Shown here one piece after another: positions 52,710-63,239 of a stretch of 64,000 nt of DNA; position 1 is the stretch's first letter, and each line of letters starts with the position of its first letter. A model generated the notes under the pieces. The model made no database searches, was not told the origin of the DNA, and saw nothing but the letters and a program-made list of their open reading frames with translations. The stretch covers positions 31,676,501 to 31,740,500 of the forward strand of contig NC_088345.1 of assembly GCF_036884655.1 (NCBI RefSeq). The letters are read 5' to 3'. The position numbers and the translations under genes were made by a program. The stretch comes from Musa acuminata AAA Group. Its lineage: Eukaryota > Streptophyta > Magnoliopsida > Zingiberales > Musaceae.

Positions 52710-54536
52710 GAAATGTGGAGGGTGAGCAGGTTGGGAGGGGTGGGGGGGTGGGATGAGAGGAGCAAGGGAAGATATTCATAGTGGGGAAGGGGAACCATTG
52801 TTGTGTCAACAAGGAAGGAAGTATTGTCCTTTGCCTTGATCATTGATCAAGGGATTCCTTAGCACATATCCCTTGTGTGTTTGGGTTTGATGGATTGCAG
52901 GTGGATTTACTCCATGCTACTCCTTCAATTCTTTCACGTACATAAAACAATTGCTTGAATTTAATGATCCGATGATGACATAATGCATACTAATCCTACC
53001 AATTATACAATCAAGTTTATAAAGCAAACAGTTGCTTTAATCTCAATACTCTGGAAAAGGAAATATAAGTTTGAATCTGCATTTTTAAGCTTTCTTGATG
53101 ACTGAAATGAAAGATAAGTTTACTACTAAAAAAATTAGGACTTGACCTTCTTTGGAGCCTAAAAGATAATAGTGGATGTTTAGGGTTATCTTTTTTATTA
53201 GTATAATGTCTTAGGAAGACTTGGAGGAAAGGAGAAGGAACCCACTATTTCTACAAAGTTTAAGGTACAGTTTGACCAAACGAAGAAAGGGATAAAAAAA
53301 TTTCAATAAGTCAGTATTTATTACTAGCTAAGCTTTTCTCAAAAGGAATACACTCATTACTCATCCCTATTATTTTAGTCAAGTACACTCAAAACACATT
53401 CTGCACGCACTATTTTACACAGAATAATATTCATATATGTAGAATTTGATGATGGATATTGAAGTCCAAAACACCGAGGATATTGATATTCCAAAAGAAA
53501 ATCTTATTTGAAACATGAAATAGAGATTTAAAATCCAGTGGCTCGGCATTAGTTCAAATTATTTCTAGCTTTGTGGATTCTCTTGGGATAATAATTAATT
53601 TGCATAGCTTGGTTGTTGCTACATAAGAAAAGATATATTAATTTGTGACCACTCTGAAATGCCCTGATTCATCTGCACTCATACATGATCATATTAATCT
53701 TCAATCAAAATCAGGGGAAAATAGCAACAGTACAATGTTTCTGCAATGAGAGTCTTCGCTAGAAAAGTAAGCACAGTTCCCATCCCCCATTAGAACTAAA
53801 AAGGAATCTCTAATTTCATACATCAGTTCAGGGACAACATCCGACTTATTTAGATTAAATCATTTCATAATAACTTAAGTCTTCTCGTAATTTATGATAA
53901 TCCAATCAAAATCTTTGTGATGATACAAAAACACATCATGTGTTCGAAGTCTGTATCTATCTCTCTCTCTCTTTTTTTTTTTTTTTTGGTCGAGTATACA
54001 ATCACTATTTATGCAATGCTGTCCACAGTTGCCTTGCACCGTATATTTCGTTTTAATTTTCTTGTGTCAAGTCTAATCCAAGTTAGATGAATATCAAAAC
54101 TTTATAAATGTACCTAGATGGTCATTTTAACTTGTGAAATTTATAATAATCAAATTAAATATTAATTTATTATGTGATATTTTGCATAATAAAAAATATA
54201 TTATTGTCGTGATTGATCCGTATAGAGTTTAGATGCAATGATTAGTTGACTCGATAAAATAGAAAGTAAATAACATCTATTATTTATAAAATCAAGATAT
54301 TAATTATAAGATTTGAAATAATAGAATAAAATAATCAAATAAGATGTGTAAGAATATTTATTGTCTTTTGATATCACTTGAGTGCTCTAGGTAGTTTGCG
54401 TATGATTGTGCATTTCGATCTTCTTCTCTCTCACTATTTCTCTCTCGCTATTGAAACCTCCTGTTGATGTTTAAATAATAGGAAGTAGACCTTGAGGACT
54501 TCTTACAACAATAGAGAAGCTTTGATATAGAGGTTT
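52710..54536. other. Intergenic region upstream of the EXORDIUM-like gene
   Basis: The first 150 bp (minus-strand 5' side of the gene) are C/T-rich on the minus strand (ACCCCTCCCAACC, CCCCTTCCCC), a common leader composition. The rest is A/T-rich with a CT run into a T tract (about 53957-53987), and I see no gene or transposon protein in it. Confidence 0.5.
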
Positions 54537-55708
54537 TGTTAGGATCAGAGCGGTACTAAGGGGGGGGGTGAATTAGTGTAGCGAATTAAATCGTCGGTTT
54601 TGAGAAATCTTTCGTACGATACAAATCGAACTCGGAAGTGCTTAACTTAAAAACGTATTCGCAAAGTTGTGCAGCAAAAGTAATGAAGAAATAAAGCAAG
54701 TAAGAAGGTTTGCAGTAATGTAAACAGTAGTAATGAAATACAAACCAGAGATTACATCGATTTTAAAGTGGTTCGGTCAAATGACCTACATCCACTTGCG
54801 AGGCCCCTCTTCGATGAGGCTCCCACCTTCCACTAGCAAATCTCTCGAAGGGGAAGGGTAAATACCCCTCTTACAACTTTTTACAAGCGGTTCACTCTCT
54901 TACAGATTTTCAACAAGAAAGAAAGAGGTGAAAACTAGCAAATTGAAAACAAGACTAGCTAAGACTTTTCTAAGACCTTTCTCTCAATCAATTGCTTCTA
55001 AAAAAGTTGTAATCTCAGCTGAGATTTGAGGGGTATTTATAGGCCTCAAGAGGATTCAAATTTAGGCTCCAAAATTTGAATTCTCTTTGGTTCCCGATGC
55101 TGGCGGTGCCACCGCCTGTTAGTGTTTGACACTGACAGTGCTGGGCGGTGCCATCGCCTGTCAGTGTTTGATACTGACAGTGCTGGGCGGTGCCACCACC
55201 AAACCCTTCGGTTCACTGGTTGGGCTTCAAATTTAGCCCAAACCAAATCTAATTTTGGCCCAATTGGCCCCTAACCAGGATATAGGATTATCTCTTAATC
55301 CTAATCATAATTACAAGTGAACTACATAACTAAAAACATCATAAGCAAGTTTTCAACCGCGAACGTCGAGTCTTGTTCTGGCGAGCTTTCCGACGAACTC
55401 CCAACAAGCTCCCGATCTTGTGATGACTTTAACGAGTAGCCGAGCCTTCTCGATGATCTCCGTGAACCTCCGACGATCTCTTCGGCAAACTTCCGAAAAT
55501 TCCGACAGGTTCCCGATTTCTTCTCGGTTGGTTCCGTCAGCATCTCCGACGATTCTTCAGACTCTTAAACGTCCATCGAACTTGACTCCGGTATTCTTGC
55601 TTTGTATTTTCTAGTTATTATAGTTAATCCTACACACTTAACTCAATAATATGGATTAGATCAATTAACCCATCAATTGATTTTATCATCAAAATCCGAG
55701 ATTCAACA
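54537..55708 (-). mobile_element. 3' LTR of the SIRE-type element
   Basis: 1172 bp, TGTTAGGATC to GAGATTCAACA. It has a perfect dyad at 55102-55116 (GGCGGT-GCC-ACCGCC) and related ones near 55144 and 55187. The minus-strand TATA box (GGCCTATAAATACCCC) is near 55030-55045. It has only three dyads and no 18-bp minisatellite. Confidence 0.93.
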
Positions 55709-56681
55709 ATCTCCCCCTTTTTGATGATGACAATCAATTGATGACGGAGTTAAACATAACTCCCCCTATCTATATGTCATATTATGAGAAGATAAAAATA
55801 CTTGAATTCCATCCCATTGAATTAAGCATAAACTGATAAGTTCAAACCGTTGAACTTATCGTTATTCTCATTAAGCATAAGTAAATATGAAATTTCGATG
55901 AAAATCATTTTCAAGTCTAATGATAAGAGATAATTTTTACTACGATAGGAGATAAAGATTTTCAACATGAATTTCATGATATAAATGTAAGGCATCCTTT
56001 CAATATTATCAATCAATCTTGAGATATTCTCAAAGATTTTGCAAGGCATATAAGACATTCATATCACATAAGCTTTTGTAATTCATATTAGTCATGTTAT
56101 CGATGCGCATAAGACATTTTCATTAAATCATGCTATCGAAATGGTATAAGTCATCACTTAGTCATCATTTCTCCCCCTTTGTCATCAACAAAAAGGGAAT
56201 GAGACTTGAAGCACATAATTTATGATTATAACATCAAGAATTCAGCATTGATCATACAAAAATTCATCATTCAAAATTAAGTATGCTAAAATATCTACGC
56301 AGAGTTCATCTTAAGGGAAAATTCAGCATTCATCTATTTTATTAAATCTCTTCTTTCTATAAATAACAAAAATTGTAAGTGTACAAAGAAGAGATTTTGA
56401 AGAAAAAATTTCAAGTAGTAACTCCAATAAGTCAAGATCATAATTCGAATACAGACTCATTCAAATTCAAATTGTCAACTTGAAACTCATAATCAAAATC
56501 AATTTCGAGATTCACAAAATGTCATAAAATCATTCTTGATCAGATGGGAGCGGTGTTTGACTCAAGATAGGATAAGATAATTTAACATGTCATTTAGAAT
56601 CGAAAGAGAAGGATTAGATTCACCGAGGAACGGAGAGAGGATGAAAAACTTTACGGAAAATCCATTCAAACAAGTTTATTC
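55709..56681 (-). other. Non-coding 3' internal region of the SIRE-type element
   Basis: The region between the RNase H stop and the 3' LTR. It holds the purine tract (55709-55722, minus strand) and CTCCCCCTTTGTCATCAACAAAAAGG-like sequence (56170-56200), also seen in element B. Only short A/T-rich frames occur (55822-56058). I see no envelope-like product. Confidence 0.6.
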
Positions 56682-58252
56682 TTAGGGACAATTTAACATA
56701 CCTAATTCCCTTCTAATGAATTCAAATTGGTCTTCATTCAAAGCTTTTATAAATATATATGCTAATTGATGTTTTGTGTCAATGAATTCTAGAACAACAT
56801 CATTGTTAAGGACATGATCGCGTATAAAATGATGCCTAATGTCAATGTGCTTAGTTCTAGAGTGCTGAATTGGATTTTTAGTAAGACATATGACACTAGT
56901 ATTATCAAATTTTATGGGAATATTTTTAAAGTAAATTCCATAGTTTTCTAATGTATTTTTCATCCAAACAACTTGTGCACAGCATGCACTTGCAGCAATG
57001 TACTCGGCTTCCGCCGTAGATAGTGCAACTAAATTTTGTTTCTTGGAAGTCCAAGAAACAAGTGCATGTCCTAAAAATTGGCATGTTCCAGATGTATTTT
57101 TTCTATCTATCCTGCATCCGCCAAAATCGGCATCTGCATAAGCTATTAAATCGAATTTTTTAGATTTTGGATACCACAATCCTAGATTTGGAGTTCCTTT
57201 AAGATACCTAAATATTCTTTTAACACCTTTAAGATGAGATAATTTAGGATTTGATTGAAACCTAGCGCAAAGTCCTACACTAAATATAATATCCGGTCTA
57301 GTCGCGGTGAGGTAGAGTAGACTACCTATCATTCCCCTATATGTTTTTTGATCGAAATTTTCACTATTTTCATCTATATCTAACTTAGTCGCAGTACTCA
57401 TAGGGGTGTTTATTGCTTTTGAATTATCCATGTTAAATCGTTTTAACAATTCTAATGTATATTTAGATTGGTTAAGAAATATACCATCCCTAAGTTGTTT
57501 GATTTGTAATCCTAAAAAGAAAGTTAATTCACCCATTAAACTCATTTCAAATTCATGACTCATACATTTGGCAAATGATTCACATAGTGATTCATCCGAA
57601 GAGCCAAAAATAATATCGTCAACATAAATTTGTACAATAAGAAAATTATTTTCAAAATGTTTAATAAACAATGTAGTATCAACCTTGCCTTTGGTAAAAT
57701 TATTTAAAATAAGAAAGGAACTAAGCCTTTCTTCGGAAATAAAACCATTCAAGAAGGCACTTTTGACATCCATTTGAAATAGTTTAAAATTATTACTACT
57801 AGCATAGGCAAGGAGCATCCTTATGGCTTCTAATCGAGCCATGGGAGCGAAGGTTTCTTCGTAATCGATACCTTCTTCTTAGTTGAAACCTTTGGCCACT
57901 AATCTAGCCTTGTTTATAACCATGATACCATTTTCGTCTTGCTTGTTTCTAAAGACCCATTTAGTACAATGACTAAATGGTCACTAGGTCTAGGAACAAG
58001 CTTCCATACCTTATTCCTCTCAAATTGATTCAATTTCTCTTGCATTGCAATAACCCAAAAATCATCTTTTATGGCCTCGTCAATGCATTTAGGTTCGATT
58101 TGAGAAAGGAAGGCGGCGTTAGCACAAAAATTCTTGAAAGATGAACGAGTTTGAACCCCTTTTGATGTATCTCCTATAATTAGTTCCTTTGGATGCGCAT
58201 CTATATACTTCCATTCCTTGGGTAAGGAAATTTCGGAAGAAGGTGCATCCAA
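56682..58252 (-). pseudogene. RT-RNase H of the SIRE-type element
   Basis: RT entry is at 57914-58252 (DDFWVIAMQEKLNQFERNKVWKL then VPRPSD), followed by a shift and stop around 57880-57913. From 57842 one frame runs to 56682. The RT part has FQMDVKSAFLNGFISEE, then jumps to RLSSFLILNNFTKGKVD. The YVDD box is in IVQIYVDDIIFGSSDESLCE. RNase H follows (AYADADFGGCRIDRKNTSG, TAEAEYIAASACCAQVVWM). Roughly 40 residues expected between ISEE and RLSS (including the VYV-QPPGF and [13 protein letters not shown] motifs) are missing. Confidence 0.88.
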
Positions 58253-58326
58253 GTTGCTATTTTGAGGAGGGGGTTCATTTAAATTTAAATTATCAAAACC
58301 AAGATCATCATCAAAATTTTTTTTTT

Positions 58327-59379
58327 TTAATTAGAAATTTCATTAAAAACTACATGAATAGACTCTTCTATTACTAAGGTTCTTTTGTTAAAAACCCGAA
58401 AAGCCTTAGAAACGGAAGAGTAACCAAGAAAGATGCCTTCATCGGATTTAGCATCAAATTTTCCTAAGGCATCCCTTTCATTCAAAATGAAGCATTTATA
58501 ACCGAAAACTTTAAAATAGGAAATATTTGGTTTTTTGTTATTCCATAATTCATAGGGAGTTTTTGATAGGGATAGTCTTATTAGGACCCTATTCATGATG
58601 TAGCAAGCCATATTTACGGCTTCGGCCCAAAAATACTTGGGTAGACTATGTTCATTTAACATTGTTCTTGCCATTTCTTGTAGGTTTCTATTTTTTCTTT
58701 CAACTACTCCATTTTGTTGGGGATTCCTCGGAGTGGAGAAGTTGTGATTGTATCCATTAACTTCACAAAAATTTTGAAAGTCATGGTTTTGAAATTCGCC
58801 ACCGTGATCACTCCGAATTGATGAAATCATGAAACCTTTTTCGTTTTGAGTGAGTTTACAAAATTTAGAGAAACACTTGAAACAATCACTTTTGTGAGCT
58901 AAGAAATAGGTCCAAGTGTATCTAGTATAGTCATCCACAATTACAAACGCATATTTGCTTCCTCCTATACTTGTCATGTCAATTGGTCCAAATAAGTCCA
59001 AATGAATCAATTGTAATGGTCTAGTGGTGCTAATTTGAGTTTTTGGTTTGAAACTAGTTTTTGTTTGTTTACCTAGTTGACATGCATCGCATACTTTCTC
59101 CTTAATAAACTTTATATTTGGAATTCCTCGCACTAATTCTCTAGATGAGATCTTAGATATTAGTTTCATACTTGCATGGCCTAGTCTCCTATGCCAAAGC
59201 CAAGCATCATCATTTAAAGCGGAGAAGCACATTTCATTACTTAGTTTATCAAGGTTGATGGTGTAGACATTATTTTGTTTTAATGCAATCATAGTTATGT
59301 TATGGTTTGGTTTTTTTAATAATACACACATTTGATTCAAATCTAACGATATAACCTTTATCGCATAATTGACTAACAC
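58327..59379 (-). CDS. Integrase of the SIRE-type element
   Basis: A 350-codon open frame. The zinc-binding region has WLWHRRLGHASMKLISK and CDACQLGK. The core has LIHLDLFGPIDMTSIGGSKY, SIRSDHGGEFQNHDFQNFCE and NPQQNGVVERKNRNLQEMAR, so the D, D and E residues are intact. The C-terminal side has YFKVFGYKCFILNERD and GIFLGYSSVSKAFRVFN. It would be part of a polyprotein; here it is separated by shifts from protease and RT. Confidence 0.9.
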   Translation of the reverse strand: MLVNYAIKVISLDLNQMCVLLKKPNHNITMIALKQNNVYTINLDKLSNEMCFSALNDDAWLWHRRLGHASMKLISKISSRELVRGIPNIKFIKEKVCDACQLGKQTKTSFKPKTQISTTRPLQLIHLDLFGPIDMTSIGGSKYAFVIVDDYTRYTWTYFLAHKSDCFKCFSKFCKLTQNEKGFMISSIRSDHGGEFQNHDFQNFCEVNGYNHNFSTPRNPQQNGVVERKNRNLQEMARTMLNEHSLPKYFWAEAVNMACYIMNRVLIRLSLSKTPYELWNNKKPNISYFKVFGYKCFILNERDALGKFDAKSDEGIFLGYSSVSKAFRVFNKRTLVIEESIHVVFNEISN

Positions 59380-59620
59380 TCAAGAGATTATGTTTCAATC
59401 CATCAACTAGTAAGACATCATCAATAGAAAAATTTAATTTGTTACGTATGGTTCCCTTGCCAATGATTTTGCCTTGGTTGTTGTCTCCGAAGGTGACATA
59501 CCATTCTTCTTTGCTAGTGAGCATAGAGAAATGAGATGGATCTCCAGTCATATGTCTTGAGCATCCACTTTCTAGATACCATCTCTTGCTCCTAGCTTGT
59601 GATGGTGTATGTTTCTACAA
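59300..59620 (-). pseudogene. Protease of the SIRE-type element
   Basis: The active-site region (RWYLESGCSRHMTGD, about 59535-59580) has ESG where D-S/T-G is expected. It runs on in 59300-59551 (MTGDPSHFSMLTSKEEWYVT, VLLVDGLKHNLLSVSQLCDK). It is out of frame with gag and integrase. Confidence 0.8.
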
Positions 59621-59689
59621 GAAGGGATTATTTTTATGTACCCATTTTCTTTTGAGTGCCTTAAAAACTGATTTATCTTGTTCATCATA

Positions 59690-61198
59690 TTACATAGAAT
59701 TGATCATGGTTCCTTTAGGAACCCAAATTAATTTGTTCAGACTAATTTTCTTGAATGGATATTTATAAGTTTTATGTCCATATTTGCAACAAAAGTTGCA
59801 ATTGCTTTGGTGCCGAACATGTAAGACAAGGCCTTTAATGAAGGTGGTTGGATTTTGGTGAGGACTTCTCACAAATCCGATTCCACTTCTTTTAGGAACA
59901 TGACCCTTATTTGTAAGGATCATGTTCAAAGATTTGCTACCAACCTCGAATTTCTTCAAGGTGTCCTTAAGTAGCAAGTTCTCCTTTTGGAGAGATTCTA
60001 GATCATGGCATTTTATACATAGAGCTAAACTATCATGATATTCAGTTTTTAATTTATCGATATCACAAGTGAGACTATCATGCTCCTTTTTTAGCAATTT
60101 ATATTTTCTACTAATTGTCTTACATTCATCAAATAACTCATGGAAAGCATTTAATAATTCATGATAAGGTAAATCTACATTAATTAAATCCGTTACCTCT
60201 TCTCTGATGGTCATTAGGGCGCAATGAGCAACTTGCTCGGTGTTGGACTCCTCTTCTTCGAACGCGCTTGAATCATCCCACGTTGCCTTGAGCACCTTCT
60301 TCTTTGATGTTCTCTTTATGGCTTGAGGACAATCGTTCTTGTAGTGTCCTGGTTTTTTAAACTCATAGCAAATCACTTGGTCCTTCTTGTGTTTAAATTT
60401 ATTTTTTATATTATTTTTAAATTTATTCTTTCTTAAATATTTTTTAAATTTTTGAGTCAAAAGTGCAATGTCATTGTCACTGTCCTCATCACTTGATGTT
60501 CCTTTCAAGTGGTCTTCTTGTGATGTGAGTGTCATATCCTTCCTGTTCTTTGGAAGGGGGTTCTCGAGCTCATCATGAGCTTGACATGTCATTTCGTAGG
60601 TCATTAGAGACCCAATAAGTTCTTCAAGAGGGAATGTTTTAAGGTCTTTAGCCTCTTGAATTGCCGTAACTTTTGGATCCCAACTTTTAGGGAGGGATCT
60701 TAAGATTTTAGTTACTAGTTCAAAGTTAGTAAAATCTTTACCAAGAGCTTTGAGTCCATTGATGACATCTGTAAACCGGGTGTACATGTCTCCGATGGAC
60801 TCACTTGGTTTCATTCGGAAAAGTTCGTAAGAGTGCACAAGGATGTTGATTTTGAACTCTTTCACTCGGCTTGTGCCTTCATGAGTGACCTCAAGAGTTC
60901 TCCAAATATCAAAAGCCGAATCACAAATTGAAACACGATTAAATTCATTTTTGTCTAGTGCACAAAACAAGGCATTCATAGCCTTTGCGTTTAAAGCAAA
61001 AACCTTCTTCTCCGATTTATTCCATTCGCTCATCGGAAGAGAAGATTTTTGAAATCCGTTTTCAACAATAGTCCAAAGCTCGAAATCCATGGAAATGAGG
61101 AAGATCCTCATACGAGTCTTCCAATAAGTATAATCCGACCCATTAAACAAGGGTGGACGTGTGATAGAATGACCCTCATGTATGCCGGAGTAAGCCAT
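59690..61198 (-). CDS. Gag of the SIRE-type element
   Basis: A 502-codon open frame from 61198. The N-terminal RPPLFNGSDYTYWKTRMRIF and UBN2-type domain (about residues 20-200) are followed by an acidic/lysine linker. A zinc knuckle (CYEFKKPGHYKNDC, second Cys replaced by Phe) comes near residue 280. A long coiled-coil-like stretch follows (about residues 355-430, with ISRKYKLLKKEHDSL and LESLQKENLLLKDTLKKFE). A second knuckle-like CNFCCKYGHKTYKYP ends it near residue 480. The start is just downstream of the PBS. The capsid-like part seems intact. Confidence 0.9.
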   Translation of the reverse strand: MAYSGIHEGHSITRPPLFNGSDYTYWKTRMRIFLISMDFELWTIVENGFQKSSLPMSEWNKSEKKVFALNAKAMNALFCALDKNEFNRVSICDSAFDIWRTLEVTHEGTSRVKEFKINILVHSYELFRMKPSESIGDMYTRFTDVINGLKALGKDFTNFELVTKILRSLPKSWDPKVTAIQEAKDLKTFPLEELIGSLMTYEMTCQAHDELENPLPKNRKDMTLTSQEDHLKGTSSDEDSDNDIALLTQKFKKYLRKNKFKNNIKNKFKHKKDQVICYEFKKPGHYKNDCPQAIKRTSKKKVLKATWDDSSAFEEEESNTEQVAHCALMTIREEVTDLINVDLPYHELLNAFHELFDECKTISRKYKLLKKEHDSLTCDIDKLKTEYHDSLALCIKCHDLESLQKENLLLKDTLKKFEVGSKSLNMILTNKGHVPKRSGIGFVRSPHQNPTTFIKGLVLHVRHQSNCNFCCKYGHKTYKYPFKKISLNKLIWVPKGTMINSM

Positions 61199-61231
61199 CT
61201 CTCTTGGGTATCAAACCAAATATGAGAGTGA

Positions 61232-61249
61232 GCCTAGCTCTGATGCCAA
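61232..61249 (-). promoter_or_regulatory. Primer-binding site of the SIRE-type element
   Basis: On the minus strand TTGGCATCAGAGCTAGGC follows the LTR end at 61251 and matches initiator tRNA-Met with one T-to-C change. Confidence 0.85.
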
Positions 61250-61250
61250 T

Positions 61251-62418
61251 TGTTAGGATCGGAGCGGCACTAAGAGGGGGGGGTGAATTAGTGTAGCGGA
61301 TTAAATCGTCGGTTTTGACAAATCTTTCGTACGATAAAAATCGAACTCGGAAGTGCTTAACTTGAAAACATATTCGCAAAGTTGTGCAGCAAAGGTAATG
61401 AGGAAATAAAGCAAGTAAGAAGGTTTGCAGTAATGTAAACAGCAGTAATGAAATGCAAACCAGAGATTACGTCGATTTTAAAGTGGTTCGGTCAAATGAC
61501 CTATATCCACTTGCGAGGCCCGGCCCCTCTTCGATGAGGCTCCCACCTTCCACTAGCAAATCTCTTGAAGGGGAAGGGTAAATACCCCTCTTACAACTTT
61601 TTACAAGCGGTTTACTCTCTTACAGATTTTCAACAAGAAAGGAGGTGAACACTAGCAAATTGAAAACAAGACTAGCTAAGACTTTTCTAAGACCTTTCTC
61701 TCAATCAATTGCTTCTCAGAAAGTTGTAATCTCAACTGAGATTTGAGGGGTATTTATTGGCCTCAAGAGGATTCAAATTTGGGTTCCAAAATTTGAATTC
61801 TCTTTGGTTCCCGATGCTGGCGGTGCCACCGCCTGTTAGTGTCTGACACTGACAGTGCTGGGCGATGCCACCGCCCAGTCTGGCGGTGCTACCACCAGAC
61901 CCTTCGGTTCACTGGTTGGGCTTCAAATTTAGCCCAAACTAAATCTAATTTTGGCCTAGTTGGCCCCTAACCAGGATATAGGATTATCTCTTAATTCTAA
62001 TCCTAATTACAAGTGAACTACATAACTAAAAACATCCTAAGCAAGTTTTCAACCGCGAACGTCGAGTCTTGTTCCGGCAAGCTTTCCGACGAACTTCTTC
62101 CGACGGACTCCCAGCAAGCTCCCGATCTTGTGATGACTTTAACGAGTAGTCGAGCCTTCTCGGTGATCTCCATGAACCTCCGACGATCTCTTCGGCGAAC
62201 TTCCAAAAATTTTGACAAGTTCCCGATTTCTTCTCGGTTGGTTCCGGCAGCATCTCCGACGATTCTTCGGACTCTTAAACGTCCATCGAAATTGACTCCG
62301 GTATTCTTGCTTTGTGTTTTCTGGTTATCGTAGTTAATCCTTCACACTTAACTCAATAATATGGATTAGATCAATTAACCCATCAATTGATTTTATCATC
62401 AAAATCTGAGATTCAATA
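61251..62418 (-). mobile_element. 5' LTR of the SIRE-type element
   Basis: 1168 bp, TGTTAGGATCGGAGC to GAGATTCAATA. It has a perfect dyad GGCGGT-GCC-ACCGCC near 61821, a G8-9 tract near its left end and a minus-strand TATA box near 61750 (TATTTATTGGCC on the + strand, one change from the family). Confidence 0.93.
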
Positions 62419-62778
62419 GCTTTGACTACTTGAACTCAAGGAAGAAGGCTATGGTAGGAAGGATGGACTACAATATGCAAAATTCTTCCATACTCTTTTC
62501 TCTTTTCTTCTCTTCTCATTTCTAAGAATAGAATAGCCAAGGCTAGTTAGGCTCTTGTTGAAGATTTTTTTTGTTACCTTTAGATGGGGGCAAATCCCTT
62601 ACTTTATAGGGTAAGGGGTGTCCTAAATCCTCTTTAAGGACTTTCCTGGTAGGGCCCCGTTGCTTAATGGAGATGAGTGGGCTACTAGAATTTGGGCTTC
62701 GCTTAGTTAAATAAGATTGAATGGTGTTGAGATTGTCTTTGATCATGGCTCTTCCAATTAGGCAATTCACATCATATT
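62419..62778. other. Unclassified sequence beside the SIRE-type element
   Basis: 360 bp without a recognised gene. The minus-strand frame at 62543-62791 has no known domain. Confidence 0.4.
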
Positions 62779-63239
62779 TATTGAATCTCATATTTTGATG
62801 ATGAAATCAATTGATGAGTTTACGATCTAATCTATGTTTTGAGAAAAGTAATATAGGGCTAATTTTGATCAATTGATGAGTTTACGATCTAATCTCATAA
62901 GAGTGTTGATAGCTTTTGAACTATCCATATTGAACCTTTTTAGCAAATCTAAAGCATATTTTGTTTGACTAAGAAAGATACCATTACTTAGTTGTTTGAT
63001 TTGTAAGCCTAAAAGGAAGGTTAATTCTCCCATCAAACTCATTTCAAATTCAAGACTCATACTTTTAGCAAATAATTCACAAAGAGATTCATTCGTGGAA
63101 CAGAAAATAATATCATCAACATAAATTTAAACAATAAAAAAATTATTTTCAAAATTTTTGATAAACAATATAGTATCGACCTTACTTTTAGAGAAATTAT
63201 TTTTAATAAAAAATGAACTAAGTCTCTCGTACCAAGCCC
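62779..63239 (-). pseudogene. SIRE-type LTR edge and RT scrap
   Basis: 62779-62860 resembles the first bases of the LTR family (TATTGAATCTCATATTTTG). A short stretch around CAATTGATGAGTTTACGATC is then repeated (62806 and 62868). From about 62890 the minus strand carries an RT piece (EFEMSLMGELTFLLGLQIKQ, SQTKYALDLLKRFNMDSSKA) that runs to about 63239 in broken frames and lacks the rest of pol. Confidence 0.75.

Larger units (their letters stand above)
54537..62418 (-). mobile_element. SIRE-type copia retrotransposon, nearly full length
   Basis: The 3' LTR is 54537-55708 and the 5' LTR is 61251-62418. Between them on the minus strand are gag, protease, integrase, RT and RNase H. The PBS is next to the 5' LTR and the purine tract AAAAAGGGGGAGAT next to the 3' LTR. 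The flanking bases are GGTTT (54532-54536) and GCTTT (62419-62423), a possible duplication with one change. The LTRs differ at several bases and by small gaps. Damage includes shifts before RT and a deletion in RT. Confidence 0.93.

Noticed and set aside
51838..52812. 324-codon alternative frame over the EXORDIUM-like gene
   Set aside because: Arg-rich shadow of the G/C-rich gene with no known domain; the PHI-1 domain and signal peptide lie in the other frame.
55822..56058. Envelope-like gene of the SIRE-type element
   Set aside because: A short A/T-rich frame without signal peptide, membrane segment or coiled coil of the expected size.
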